64,000 bases of DNA from Xiphophorus maculatus (lineage: Eukaryota > Chordata > Actinopteri > Cyprinodontiformes > Poeciliidae), in NCBI RefSeq assembly GCF_002775205.1, contig NC_036450.1, positions 25,198,288 through 25,262,287 on the forward strand. The letters are read 5' to 3'. A model generated the notes under the pieces. The model ran no database searches, was not told the origin of the DNA, and worked only from the letters and a program-made list of their open reading frames with translations. This document shows positions 33,883 through 52,811 of the stretch, piece by piece (position 1 is the stretch's first letter; every line of letters starts with the position of its first letter). The position numbers and the translations under genes were made by a program.

Positions 33883-35104
33883 TACGAAATAATCAAGCAA
33901 ATGAACGAAATACTGTGTGTTTGACGTAGAATGTTAAATCTTGAAACTATTTAAATTAAAAAATACGTTATTGATCCCGTAAGGAAATTAAATAAATAAC
34001 ATTCATGATATGATCGTGCATTTTTACTTTCATTATATATATTTTTATGAATACATGTTTTATTTATTCATTTATTTTGGCGCTCTTGGGACAGAATTGT
34101 AAGACTCGTGCATGATTTATTTTGTAAAAGGAATTAAATATAGTTAGGTTAAAATAATCGGATGGTGTAATCTGTAGGGTCTTTTAGGGCTCAAGTAACT
34201 GAAAAGGCTTTTTTATACATTGTTTCCAGATTGATTCAACTAAAGGATATTGGTTCATTTTTGCTTTGGCATTATTAATGATTAAAAATAATGTAAAAAA
34301 TAAAATAAAATAACCAGAAATAATAATATTTCTGGATGAATGTTATGACGTAAAATTGCTTGATTGTTGTGAGGAGCCTCCCAACCCCACTAGGGACAGA
34401 GGTGTTATCCTATAAAACTGGAAGCAGAAGTATGATTTGTTAGGCGCTTTGTCAATAGGAGACATTATAATAATGAGAACATTTTTTCCTCCAATTCTGA
34501 GGAAATGCTGTTGTAATGCCAATGAAATTGAAACATTTAGACAGTCATATAAATACATTTTGTTTTGTCATCAGTGTCTTTGTCACCACTTGTTTCAGCC
34601 TTACTCCTGCCAGATGTAAGGGCAAAAATGTGACAAGTTGTTGCTTATTCACGAACCAATGTTCCAGTGTGATTAACACCAAAGTGTGGCTCTAGAATCT
34701 GTGCTTTTCTGCAATAATGGAGCCACTTTTTCCTCCCTATACACTTACAAAGCCAAATTTATGGGCTTTCATCTGATAAACTAACAAGAAGACCCTCTTG
34801 GTCATTGGTCATAAAAAAAAAAGATAATAATATATGTTCTAAATCTTTGTTTTCACTGTGTGAGGAGTCATTCTAGGATCAAAGTGGCTTACAGCAGGTT
34901 GCATTTTTGAATGTCAATCTAAAATTGTGGAGCTTGACCAAGTATCCCAAAGTAATCTGTTAGCTGTGTGTTTCTGTCAGTGTTTACCTTCACCGTCAAC
35001 CAGAAATGACAAAACAGGAAACTGCAGATTGTTGATTGGTCCAGTTTAGAGTTGAAAGGACTGCTGGTGATTGGTTTTAACTGTCACCTCCACCGCTGCC
35101 TGCC

Positions 35105-35137
<33 letters not shown>

Positions 35138-35470
35138 GTCTGTCTGGATGATAATGATGATGATGACGATGTAGTGTGGTGGGGTGGATGTCTGATAATC
35201 AGCCTCCTCCTCCTCCCACTCCTTAATCTGAGGACTGCAGAGACAGACGACAGGACAGGAGACCGTCTGGATTTTCTGCTGTTTCTAAACTCAACAAAGA
35301 ATCTGTGAAAACCAGACTAATCTGCAAATAAAAAAAAACAACAAACAATAAATCTACTAGTCATCATCACAACCATCTGGAGTTGTGATGATGTTCCTGA
35401 CCTTTTCTGTATTTCTCTGCCCATTTCCTGACCGATTTCCATACATAATGTTTACTAGTGCTGCAAAATC
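33883..35470. other. intergenic, no gene recognised
   Basis: AT-rich, then a mixed-composition part at 34960-35340 with two ATTGG motifs. I found no exon. A short TTTAATTTCCTTACGGGATC-type LINE-tail relic (inverted) lies near 33960. Confidence 0.45.
35108..35148. repeat. (TCTG)n microsatellite
   Basis: About eight TCTG units, with one TG interruption near the end. Confidence 0.9.
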
Positions 35471-35914
35471 TTAAATCAGCAGTATTATGTATTTTCCAGG
35501 CACATTGTGCCGTTTTGTAGCTCAATCAAGTAACTGTTTTTCCTTCAGTAATTATTAAAGTGCTACATATATCTAACATGACTTGAAAGAAATTTGACTT
35601 TGTAATTTAATGCCTTGAAATTGGGCCTCTGTCTCTTTTAAAAACATTTGCTCTTCCTGAAACTCCACCTTTTGTTTTTACCAGCGTTGCACTGAGAAGT
35701 AGCTCGTATAATGAGCTCAGGGGAGGAGCTTCATCCCTGAAGGCGGAGCTTGGTCCATCCAGGTGTTTTGTACAGTTGAATGGTTGCCATGGGAGATTAA
35801 AGGAGTTCTCAAAGATGCATGAAAGCAACACTCCAGGTATGTTTGTGGTGAGGGAATAACATTATAACATGATGTTATGCTCAAAAAGTCAATTTTGCAC
35901 AATACTACCCATAT
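35471..35914. mobile_element. TTAA-type MITE, copy 3 (inverted)
   Basis: It starts TTAA then ATCAGCAGTATTATGTATTT and carries GGTTGCCATGGGAGATTAAA, the inverse of copies 1 and 2. The right end near TTTTGCACAATACTACCC is decayed. Confidence 0.65.
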
Positions 35915-36004
35915 GAAATAATAATAATAATAATTCCAGATTTTGTCTAGTCCATGCCAAAACTGTCATTTTATGTTTTTGAACCATTCAGAACCATTTG
36001 GCTG

Positions 36005-36418
36005 GATTAATCCATAATATCGATACCAAGTCGGCATCAGTATTGGATCGATTCTGGCGTGCTAAGTTCAATACTTTTAGTTTCAGATTACCTTGTGAAT
36101 TTCTATTTGGTATTGTACCTGTACCTCAAAAAAGATTTTGTTTTGAGTTGCTCTCTAATGATAAAATTTTTCAACTTTGTCAAGCAAAAATGCGCACAAA
36201 TCATGTTAATATATTAGTAAAGTATCTTGTAGACACCTATAATCTTTGTCCAGATTATGTCCTGTTGGTTTGAAGAAAATAATTCAAAGGAAAAACAACA
36301 AAAACACCCAAAAGTCAGAAGTTTGACAATATATCAAAGTTAAATAAAAGGTATCGGTATCAGTATCAGTATTGGTGATACGGGCCGTGCATTTACTCGG
36401 TATCAGATGCATTTTGAA
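36005..36418. mobile_element. dispersed repeat with ATCGATACCAAG ends, copy 2
   Basis: It has AATATCGATACCAAGTCG at the left and GTATCGGTATCAGTATCAG then CTCGGTATCAGATGCA at the right, paralleling 15484-15905. Confidence 0.5.
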
Positions 36419-37511
36419 ATATGGACTAAAACGTAGAATGTCTTGCAGAAAGCAGCTACTTCTCCCTGAAAGATTTGCTCACAAAATAACAACTAGAAAT
36501 TTCCCAAACGGCAGCAGTCGTCTGGTTGCAGCTGTCTTTGTTTACATGTCGCCTTGTCCTCAAACGTGGAACATGGAGTCTGGTGAATGGCTAACATTCT
36601 TCTCTGAATGGTAACAGATTGTGAGTGAGATTGTGAGTGGTGTGTTTGTGTGTGAACACGTCTTATCCGTGACATCGATGGGTGGGGTGGGGGTGGGGGA
36701 CATTTATCCTCCTTCGGCCCCGCTTGCAGGCCACCGCTGTTGGCGGGGTGACGGACCCCCTTGCTGGGCCCCTCTTTGATTGGCTCCATTCTGAGCCTTT
36801 CATCTCTAATGGGCCTGTTTGCTGCTCTGTTATGGACACAAACGCACCTCGACCGCCCCTCCCTCTCTCAGCCCGGGAGGGGGACGCGTCCCGACAGATC
36901 GTCCCGACAGATCGCAGTCTCTGACTCCTTCATATCACTTCATGTGATTCCCCAAACTGAGCCAGAATAATCTCACCTCGACTCCTCCTCTCCATGAACC
37001 GTTTTACAAATGCTTTAAAGTCAGCAGCTTTCAACTCCGAGTTCATTTTACGCCACTCAAAACCTTCTTTAAGATGTTATTTGTGTAAAAAAAAAAAGTT
37101 TGTAAGGATTTTTTGCACATCTTTTCAAACTATAGGGTTATTCAAAGGTAATTTTAATGACCTGATACACATTTAAATGTGTAGTAATGATTTACTACAC
37201 TTTCTGATGCAGTCAAGCTCTTCTTCAATAAACATCCCAATATCTTTTATTATGTTGATTTAAAAGATGGGAAACTGTCCATTTGTTACATGTTTCTGTA
37301 TTTTCATTGGTTGATTCCAGGAGGATGTAAAGAAATCCGGCGGGTCGACAAACTTCAGATGCAGGAAAAAGTGTGAAAACAGCACAAACTCATTCAATGG
37401 CCATGTTCAAGTGATATGTTGACTGATTATTGACCAGAGGGACCGTAACGTGAGTCTGATCCTCAGGCCATTGATTAATTCATTTTCCCCATTTTCGGAG
37501 TTATCTATGAC
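36419..37511. other. intergenic, no gene recognised
   Basis: A GC-richer part at 36650-36970 has open frames on the plus strand, but I see no domain or clear splice logic. Confidence 0.4.
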
Positions 37512-37872
37512 AGTGTAGCAGGGCCATTGTAGAAAAGAAAAAAAAAAGTCAATTTCTGCCCCCCAAAAGTTGTTGAGATTAATCTCAGAAATTTTTCAGA
37601 AAAAACAAGGAAATATCTGAGCTCCAAAAGTAAAAAAAAAAAATGCTAGAAATACTCAAAAGTTTTGAGATTAATCTCAGAAATGTTCAAATGTTATTTG
37701 AAAAGTCAAAAAAATTACTAGAAAAAAAATATCCTAAAAGGCTTTTTAACTTTTGAAACTCAGAAATTTCCAAGTTTTTTTCAACAAAATTTCTGACATT
37801 AACCTCAAACCTTCAGACATTTTTAGTGGAAATGTACCCCTCTTTTTTTTCTGCCTACAATCGCTCTAAAAC
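37512..37872. mobile_element. MITE of the CTCAGAAATTTTTCAGAAAA type
   Basis: The ends GTAGCAGGGCCATTGTAGAA and, inverted, GATTGTAGGCAGAAAAAA are weak inverted repeats. The interior is full of TCTCAGAAAT phrases also seen at 59234-59559. Confidence 0.45.
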
Positions 37873-38199
37873 GCCATGGTAGTTTTCACTTCTACTTCCA
37901 CTGTTCTAGCTAATCTGTGTATTCCTCAGGTTGCCTTGACCAAAACCAGCCACGTTTCTACGGTTACTCTCCTGTTTGGTAGAATTTGCTCAGCAGCTTG
38001 TTACCCCAGACGATTATTGAACTTCTCCTCTCTGTTAGTGGGGAAGCGGCACTCTTTGGGTTCACTCCCAGAACCAGTACAGTGTCGCCCTTCTTTGCAT
38101 CAACCATTTAGAATAAACAGAACAAATGGGGAGGAGAAAAAACAGGCCAAGATGTGGCCTTTGACACAGAAAGCTGGGATCTGCCAAACACCTCAGAAG

Positions 38200-38600
38200 A
38201 TGGCCCTTTGATGCTGAATGGATTCCTCTATGCAGATCAAGGCGCTGATGGCGCCTAATAATCATTGATCTCCATTGCCGGCAGTCTCCAGCAGTTGCCC
38301 GCCCCGTCTGTAACACAGTCAGTTAAGGCCTCTACCCTCGTCCCATTGATCCCTATCAACCTCATCAAAGGCTCCCCGGGCTTTGATGGGGGCCAGTGAG
38401 ACCGGTCCCAGTGGATGAGCAGGCCCTGCGACTCCCTTCATCTGATGGGGCTGGATGGAGCGGGGCATTTAAATATGAGCCAGTGATTGCAGGGCTGGAA
38501 GACCGGCTGGCTGGGGAACACCTCCAATTACCGCAGCTGATAGCAGAGAGACCTGGCAGAGTCACTTTGGTTAAATGGTCCTTGTTTATGGAAGCTGTTT
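38200..38600. promoter_or_regulatory. possible conserved non-coding element
   Basis: Balanced base composition in an AT-rich, repeat-rich neighbourhood. There are no repeat ends and no stable reading frame, but there are transcription-factor-like motifs (CCTAATAATCATTGATC, GGGCATTTAAATATGAG). This is how vertebrate conserved non-coding elements often look. Function is inference. Confidence 0.3.
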
Positions 38601-38830
38601 GTTGTAGTCTGATGACAAGCTAATCTGTACATAGCTGAAATATTCAGTTTTTGTTCAGAATTTGATGTATTATTTCTGTAATGAGTTTGTTTCTCAAAAA
38701 TTGGAAAAACCTGGTAAAATGTATTGAGTCATATTTATTTATTCAATGTCTTGCAATCATATAATCTTATAACTGAGTTAGTGAAGTAATTTTGGAAACA
38801 AAGCTATAGCAGTCTCAGATTTTGCCTCCC

Positions 38831-39389
38831 TTAAAGGGGCAGCGTTATGTAAAATTGAACTTTACATCATGTTATAATGTTATTCCCTCATCAGAAACTT
38901 ACCTGGAGTTTTGTCTTGATTGTTTCATGCGTGTCTGAGGAATTCTTTAATCTCCATGGCAACCATTCAGCTGTGTAAAACGCCTGTGTGGACGTAGCTC
39001 CGCTCTTCGAGATGCAGCTAATCCTCTGAGCTGCATTTTCCAAGCTTACAAAACGTCGCTCTGCCACAACTCTCCCTCTCAGCTCCTTCAGACTAGCCAG
39101 CAGCAATTAGCAAACACCTGGTGGAACTGAACATCTGCTGAGCTCATTATAGGAGATACTTCTCAGTCCAACGCTGGTAGAGGGTCAATAGAGGAGCCAC
39201 TTCCTGAAGGCCGAGTTTCAGAAAGAGCAGGACTTTCTTAAAGAGACAGAGGCCCAATTTCAAGGTGTTAAATGACAGAGTCAAATTTCATTTATGTCAT
39301 ATTTTTTATTTGATTTTATAACAACTGAAGTTAGCATAGTTTCTAGATTGTGCTATGAAATTGCAATGTGTGCCTGGAAAACACTTTAA
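38831..39389. mobile_element. TTAA-type MITE, copy 2
   Basis: It starts TTAA then AGGGGCAGCGTTATGTA and ends ACACT before TTAA (39386-39389). It shares CTCCATGGCAACCATTCAG and CCTTCAGACTAGCCAGCAGC with the other copies. Confidence 0.75.
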
Positions 39390-42300
39390 GATTATAATAT
39401 TAGATGACCAATAAACAAACAAAAAATATACTTTTAGCAGAAACATGTCCTTAATGAAAGCATGTTTATTACCTGCTTTAAGGTTGTTAATTAATCTGAC
39501 AAACGAGCCTCATTGAAAGGCATAATTCATAGACATAAAATTAACGTATATTTACACTAACTTCGTCTGCTTGGCATCAGCGAGACGGGAGCTGATCTAT
39601 GTCACCTTTTGTTCACACATTCAGAGTCAAAGACAGACACATGGAACGCCTCGTCCAGGAACATCGAAGGAAACCGTTTTTCAAACCGGTTCCCTCGCTG
39701 GCCCAGCCTGCCACCACCAAGGTCGCCGTTCCTACAGCCGCAGAGGGACGTCGGACCTGCCTCTGCAGACCGGTCCATGCACAAGGAAGTGTGTGGACCC
39801 AGAGGAGATGGAGGTGTGAGGAGTGACGCCGCCTTTGATGTCAAACCGGTATTTAGAGGATAATGAGGCTGTTAGAAAGAGCAGAAGGAAACGCCTGCTA
39901 GTTCACACTCACGCCAAAAAACACGCTCTCAGGAAACTGAGGAGCTGACAGAAGTCTGCAGGAAGAAACCCGGTGAAAGGTGGTAGCAAAACATGAAGAC
40001 GGCACTGTCCAAAACGCGGCCCGGGAGACACTTGTGGCCCCTCCAAAATGAAATTAAAAAAAGGAGACGAATTTGACTCATCCAGGAGAGGTGGCTGATG
40101 CAGATAAAGACTTTTAAAAATCTTTAATCAGCTGATTTGAGTGCAACAAAAATGTTACAGTCATCTCCAATTGGCCACTAGCGGGGTACATGGACTCTAG
40201 ATATAATGGAGCCTGTGTTGCCACCTGTTGAGCTCATCACACTGACTGTTTGTCCCACTGTAAACCAGATGACGGCTTAGAGCTTCTACATATTTGCCGG
40301 ACAGTTCAGGGGCTGCAGAAGCAGCTGCTAGTTCTTAGAGATGTAATGAAAAATGCTGCTTTAGGTTGTAAAGGTTGCATCACTAAAAGAATCTCCACAG
40401 AGCCATCGATAACTACGTTGATGTGAGTTACAACAACATTTAATGTTCCTTTGGGGTCAATAAAGTATTTTTGAATTTGCTAAATTGACCCTCATAGGCA
40501 TCATATTTATTCCCTATGGGAGTTTTAAAAAATTGTGGATTAGTTATTAGAAGTTCTTCTGAAACTGGTCAACTCATAAAAGTAAAAACAAATAATAATA
40601 ATAATAAAAATACTTGGTTTACATTTAATTAAAGGGAATGCCAGAGTGTATCACTATTCAATAACCCTTTTGCTGCTAAATTATTGAATAAAAGCTCAAC
40701 AATAACAAAAATCTTTATTATCTTAGTGTTATTCAGGTTATTCAACCATCAGATTGGTGCAAAGTGCTATTTTAGCCGCCATTGTTATTCAGTTATCAAA
40801 TGTTTCAAGGAACTTCTTTAGAAAAGTGGACTGTGGACACTGACCTCAGCGCTGCTACATGTTTAAATTTGGGAGGCTATTATAGGCTTTAACAGCATCG
40901 CTAGCAGGCTAACTCCTTTTAGCTCAACTTGAACACAACAACAGTCTTTTCCATCCTCCAGTCATATCAGTTTTGAAGCAAAAGTTAACGCCCTTTGGGC
41001 CAAGAGAGCGGCTCCGAGGATGTAGCTTGTGCGTCAGATTTACCGGCCTACCAGAAACATGCAAATACAAATGTTCCGGCCAGAGCCTCTGCTTGTTAAA
41101 AAAAAATCCAATAAAAATTGTGTTAACATTTGTAGACACGCGAAATAAAATGTAAAAATTTTTCACACGTTTTCCAGGGATATCCTTGCATGTATGCACA
41201 TCTGCTTATCTTACATGTTGGAGCTGTTTTAATGAAGCTCTATAGAATATTTAATAGAAGTTTGTCAAATTTGCTGTTAAAGGGTCATTAAGAGACTACA
41301 TCCAAATTATGTAGTTTATTTGTCAAATATAGCAGGCTGGCAAACAATATTTTACTCTAATCTGGTGCATGATGGCTCTGAAGAACCAATCCTTTTACTA
41401 TTAAAATGAACTGTCATGACTGCGTTGTGGTTTCTGTGCAGAGAAACTGATGAGAACGGTGCTGAATGGAGGTCAATGTGACACAGGTGTGTTTGTGGGG
41501 AGAGTCGCTTAACGGAACCCTGTTTACACTAAACTGAGCAAAACGTTAACATTTACATGCGTAGCAAGGAAGTGCACCAAAAAGAAAAAGAAAACTGAAA
41601 CCACAAAAACCCTCGTTGGACAGAATGCTTGTTACTCTGCCGAATTTTAGTTTTCACTTTATTTCTGCGGAAGTAAAGCTGTGAAAAATGGAACATACTA
41701 AGATGTTCTGAATTTTTTTTTGCTTCCCAGATTCAAAGCTACTTACATGTCAGACAGTTCTGACCGCTGTGTATTACTCTGAGGAATATTTTAGTAAAAC
41801 TGTAGTTGGATTTAGAATTGTTCTGTTTCAACACTTCAGGGAGAGAAAACAGTGAATGAACCACAGGAACGCTGGAAACTGAGGAGGAGTTTGGGAATGT
41901 TTACTATAAGCACATAATACAATAAAATACAATTAAACTTTGTTTAAACTAATTACAAAAACAAACACACAAAAGAAACGCAATATATGTGCAAAACATT
42001 TGATTAATTTTAATTGAAATAAGTCACTCCACATTTTTAAAAAGCTATTGCTGCCCATATTTATGAACATTCATAAAGCTAACAAAAACAAAAAACATTC
42101 GAATTTATATTCTGAAAGGATTTAATCTATTATGTTGGATACTTTCACCTTATTGTTTTTCATTTTGGGGAAATTTCTAGTGAAAAAAATGTAAAAAAAT
42201 ACAGCAGTAACTCATTAAGGGGAGCTGCAAGCCATGCCGTGCTCATTCTTTTGAGGATGACATGTTTTAACAGCTTTATCAAAGCAATAAAATTTTTTTT

Positions 42301-42429
42301 TTTTTTTTTGTTTCATGATCAGCTGATTGTTTGTTAAAGCTCTGAAATCTGAGGTTTCAAACTGTCCAAGTGTAAAATGTGAAGCTGACCAGATCACTAC
42401 CACAGAGTACTGGGGCCCTACTGAGAAAA
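39390..42429. other. intergenic, no gene recognised
   Basis: A moderately GC-rich part at 39540-40060 has open frames without recognisable content. The remainder is AT-rich. Near 40441 a TTCCTTTGGGGTCAATAAAG phrase marks an old LINE tail. Confidence 0.45.
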
Positions 42430-42720
42430 AAGAATAAAACACAATTACGAGGATAAAGTTGAAATAATATGACAATAAAGTCATAATGACAAGAGAATAA
42501 AATTATATTACAAAATAAAGTTGAATTAGGTGAGAATAAAGTTGAAATAATATGTGAATAATGCTATAATACGAGAAATAAGTCATTATGAGTAAAGTTG
42601 TAATATTGTCACTTTATTCTTGTAATAATTCTACTTTACTTTCATATTATTGTGACTTTATTCTCATACGACATTTTTCTTGTAACATTATGACTTTATC
42701 CTTGTAATTTTAGGATTTTA
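42430..42720. mobile_element. AT-rich inverted-repeat element with AATAAAGT motifs
   Basis: The left half repeats AATAAAGTTGAAATAATATG and the right half repeats the inverse (CACTTTATTC, TGACTTTATTCTCA), a palindromic, low-complexity MITE type common in fish. It supplies AATAAA hexamers on the minus strand (for example 42657-42662) that could end polm transcripts. Confidence 0.5.
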
Positions 42721-42834
42721 AAAATTTTTCTCTCACAATGGTGCATCCAGCAGCAGGATCACAGAGCATGGAGTACCAGCTGGAGTTTTTCCAGTCGTCA
42801 GCAGAGCGCTCCTTGATGCTCCTGCAGGGATTCT

Positions 42835-50692
<7,858 letters not shown>

Positions 50693-52560
50693 TGCAATAG
50701 ATCCCAGACATATAGGCTCACACAAAGGATCAAAAAGTGTTAAAAATATATTAATCATCATATATTTCAGTTTATATGATCATTTCTTTATCGATCTTGT
50801 GTAAAATTCAGTTTTTTTTATTTTATTTTCTGTAAGTCATAATAAAATTACAAGAAGGTTTGAAATATTTCATTCTAAGTCTATATAATATGTGAGTTAA
50901 ACCCTGGATTTAGGTCCATCCACCTTCTCATCGCCTGCTTGGACCAGCTTCCCTGTCAATGCTATTAAAAAAAGTACATCCCCACACCATGATGCTGCTG
51001 TCATTGGGACAGGGTGGACAGGATTGAGTTTAATCTGGGATTAAATGAAACAAAAGTCATCAATATTTCATAAAATGTTTGAAGACAATTGATGACAGGA
51101 AGAAGGGGACTGAACGCAAATGTGGGCCACAATTTTTAATTACAAAAATGTTTACAACAATGTTTTCATTTTGTAAAACCTCACAATTATGGAGTACTTC
51201 AAGACGGTCTAGGCAAAAATAGCCAGTCAAACAAATCAAAATCTGCGGTTGCGAAATAACAAAATATGACAACAAATTCAAAACTAACTGAATGATAAAG
51301 AACAATTTAAATCATTTTGAAAGTTTCAACAGTGGTTCTGACCGAATAGATCAAAATGATGTCACTATATTTCAGAACGTTTAGTCACTCTAACATACTG
51401 GATTTCAAATGTTTAAAATGCCGACTCATAGTGACCCATTGTGTATTTAACACTGGGATTGAATCAGAATGTGTCGGTTTCTGTTTCTGTTGTTGCTTTT
51501 TGAGAACTGACCACAGACTCTTAATGAGGTTTAGGATCTGGGAAGTTTAGAGAACCACAATTTCAACATTTCAGCGATCAGATGCCCGAGCCACGCCGTT
51601 CTGACTTTTGCCTTGTGATAGAATTTCATCTTCCTGAAATGATCCCAGACCATGTGAATAGCAGGGCTGCCTGTGACTCTCGATTATTTATGAATCAATA
51701 AAATCAGCTTAAAAAAATTGCACATTCTAAAGATTTTTCCTTGAACCACCTAAACTTTTTCTGAACAATATTAGAAATACATTTTAAAAAAAGGCAGAAA
51801 CTGAAATAATTCAGTTTCTTTTTTGAATGAGAAAATAAACATTTGATTACCTAAAATATAATAACATGGCATTCCTTTAGTCTGAGCTTGATTTGTAGCA
51901 AAGGATGCTGGAGATAAAAATGATTTCTAGCTTCAACTGTGAAAAGCTCAACCCTTTCTGCTTGGCTGTACATCTATACAGTGTTGGGTTTATCTTTTTT
52001 ATCAACCAGTCAACAACTGGATAGTAAAAAATGCTATGTATGTATACTTCTCTCAGCAAATATATTTTTGGGGGTGAAGGAGTGCTGCAAACTCCATTTA
52101 ATGATTAGTTGTTATTTAATTACGATTAATTGTAATTAAACAACGATTAATTGTTGATTATTTCAACAATCAAATCATCATGATTAAGCCGATTAATCGT
52201 TTCAGACCCTACTATTACAGGACAAACCTGGAAGAAAACATATTACAAGCTGGAAAAGAGTGATATTTTGTTTTTGTTTTGTTTTTTTTTTTTAAAAAAA
52301 GGAAGAAACCCCCCAAAATAATTTAAATTCCACTCAATTGCAATTCTGTTACATAAAATACTCTGCTTATGGTTGCATAACATGGCAAAATGTGACGAAA
52401 AAAGACTAGTCAAAATGTATTCGGGAGATTATGAAGACATTCTGTTATATTTATAAGTTTAATGTAGGCCAAATGCAACAGAAACTGCATCTGACTATTT
52501 TAGCTCGGTGAAATGTGACTGAATTCGGTGAGGTGTGAAGTTGGTCAGCAGTTGTTGTTC
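50693..52560. mobile_element. intergenic remnants of DNA transposons
   Basis: 50905-51680 contains phrases of a widespread Tc1-like fish repeat (CCCACACCATGATGCTGCTG). 51665-52210 begins GCAGGGCTGCCTGTGACTCT and ends GATTAATCGTTTCAGACCCT, a hAT-like MITE type. No gene is recognised. Confidence 0.45.
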
Positions 52561-52584
52561 TCCGTCTCCTCCCCCTCGGTCTCA

Positions 52585-52594
52585 GTCATATGAC
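52585..52594. promoter_or_regulatory. palindromic E-box-like site upstream of gns
   Basis: GTCATATGAC is a perfect 10-bp palindrome 218 bp before the gns ATG, in a GC-rich region. It resembles the lysosomal CLEAR element (GTCACGTGAC) except for the central two bases. Functional meaning is inference. Confidence 0.35.
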
Positions 52595-52811
52595 ACCTGA
52601 CTCTTGACTCCACTTCCTCAAACTTTAAAGCCCGACTCCGGGATTCCAGGCACCGCGTGCGGCTCGTTCTCTCTGTCTCTCCCCGGAGCACGAACCTGAA
52701 CGCGGCCTTCATCTGAACGGCAGCGCCGGGGTGAGAGCGTGCGAGCGCAGCAAGGCCCGGAGCAGCACCGCGGAGGCTCCCGTAGCGGCTCGAGGTTCCC
52801 CCCGGGCAGGC

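Noticed and set aside
36682-36970. Open frames in the GC-richer part near 36.7-36.9 kb
   Set aside because: Two overlapping frames on the same strand, no recognisable domain, no coherent splice sites.
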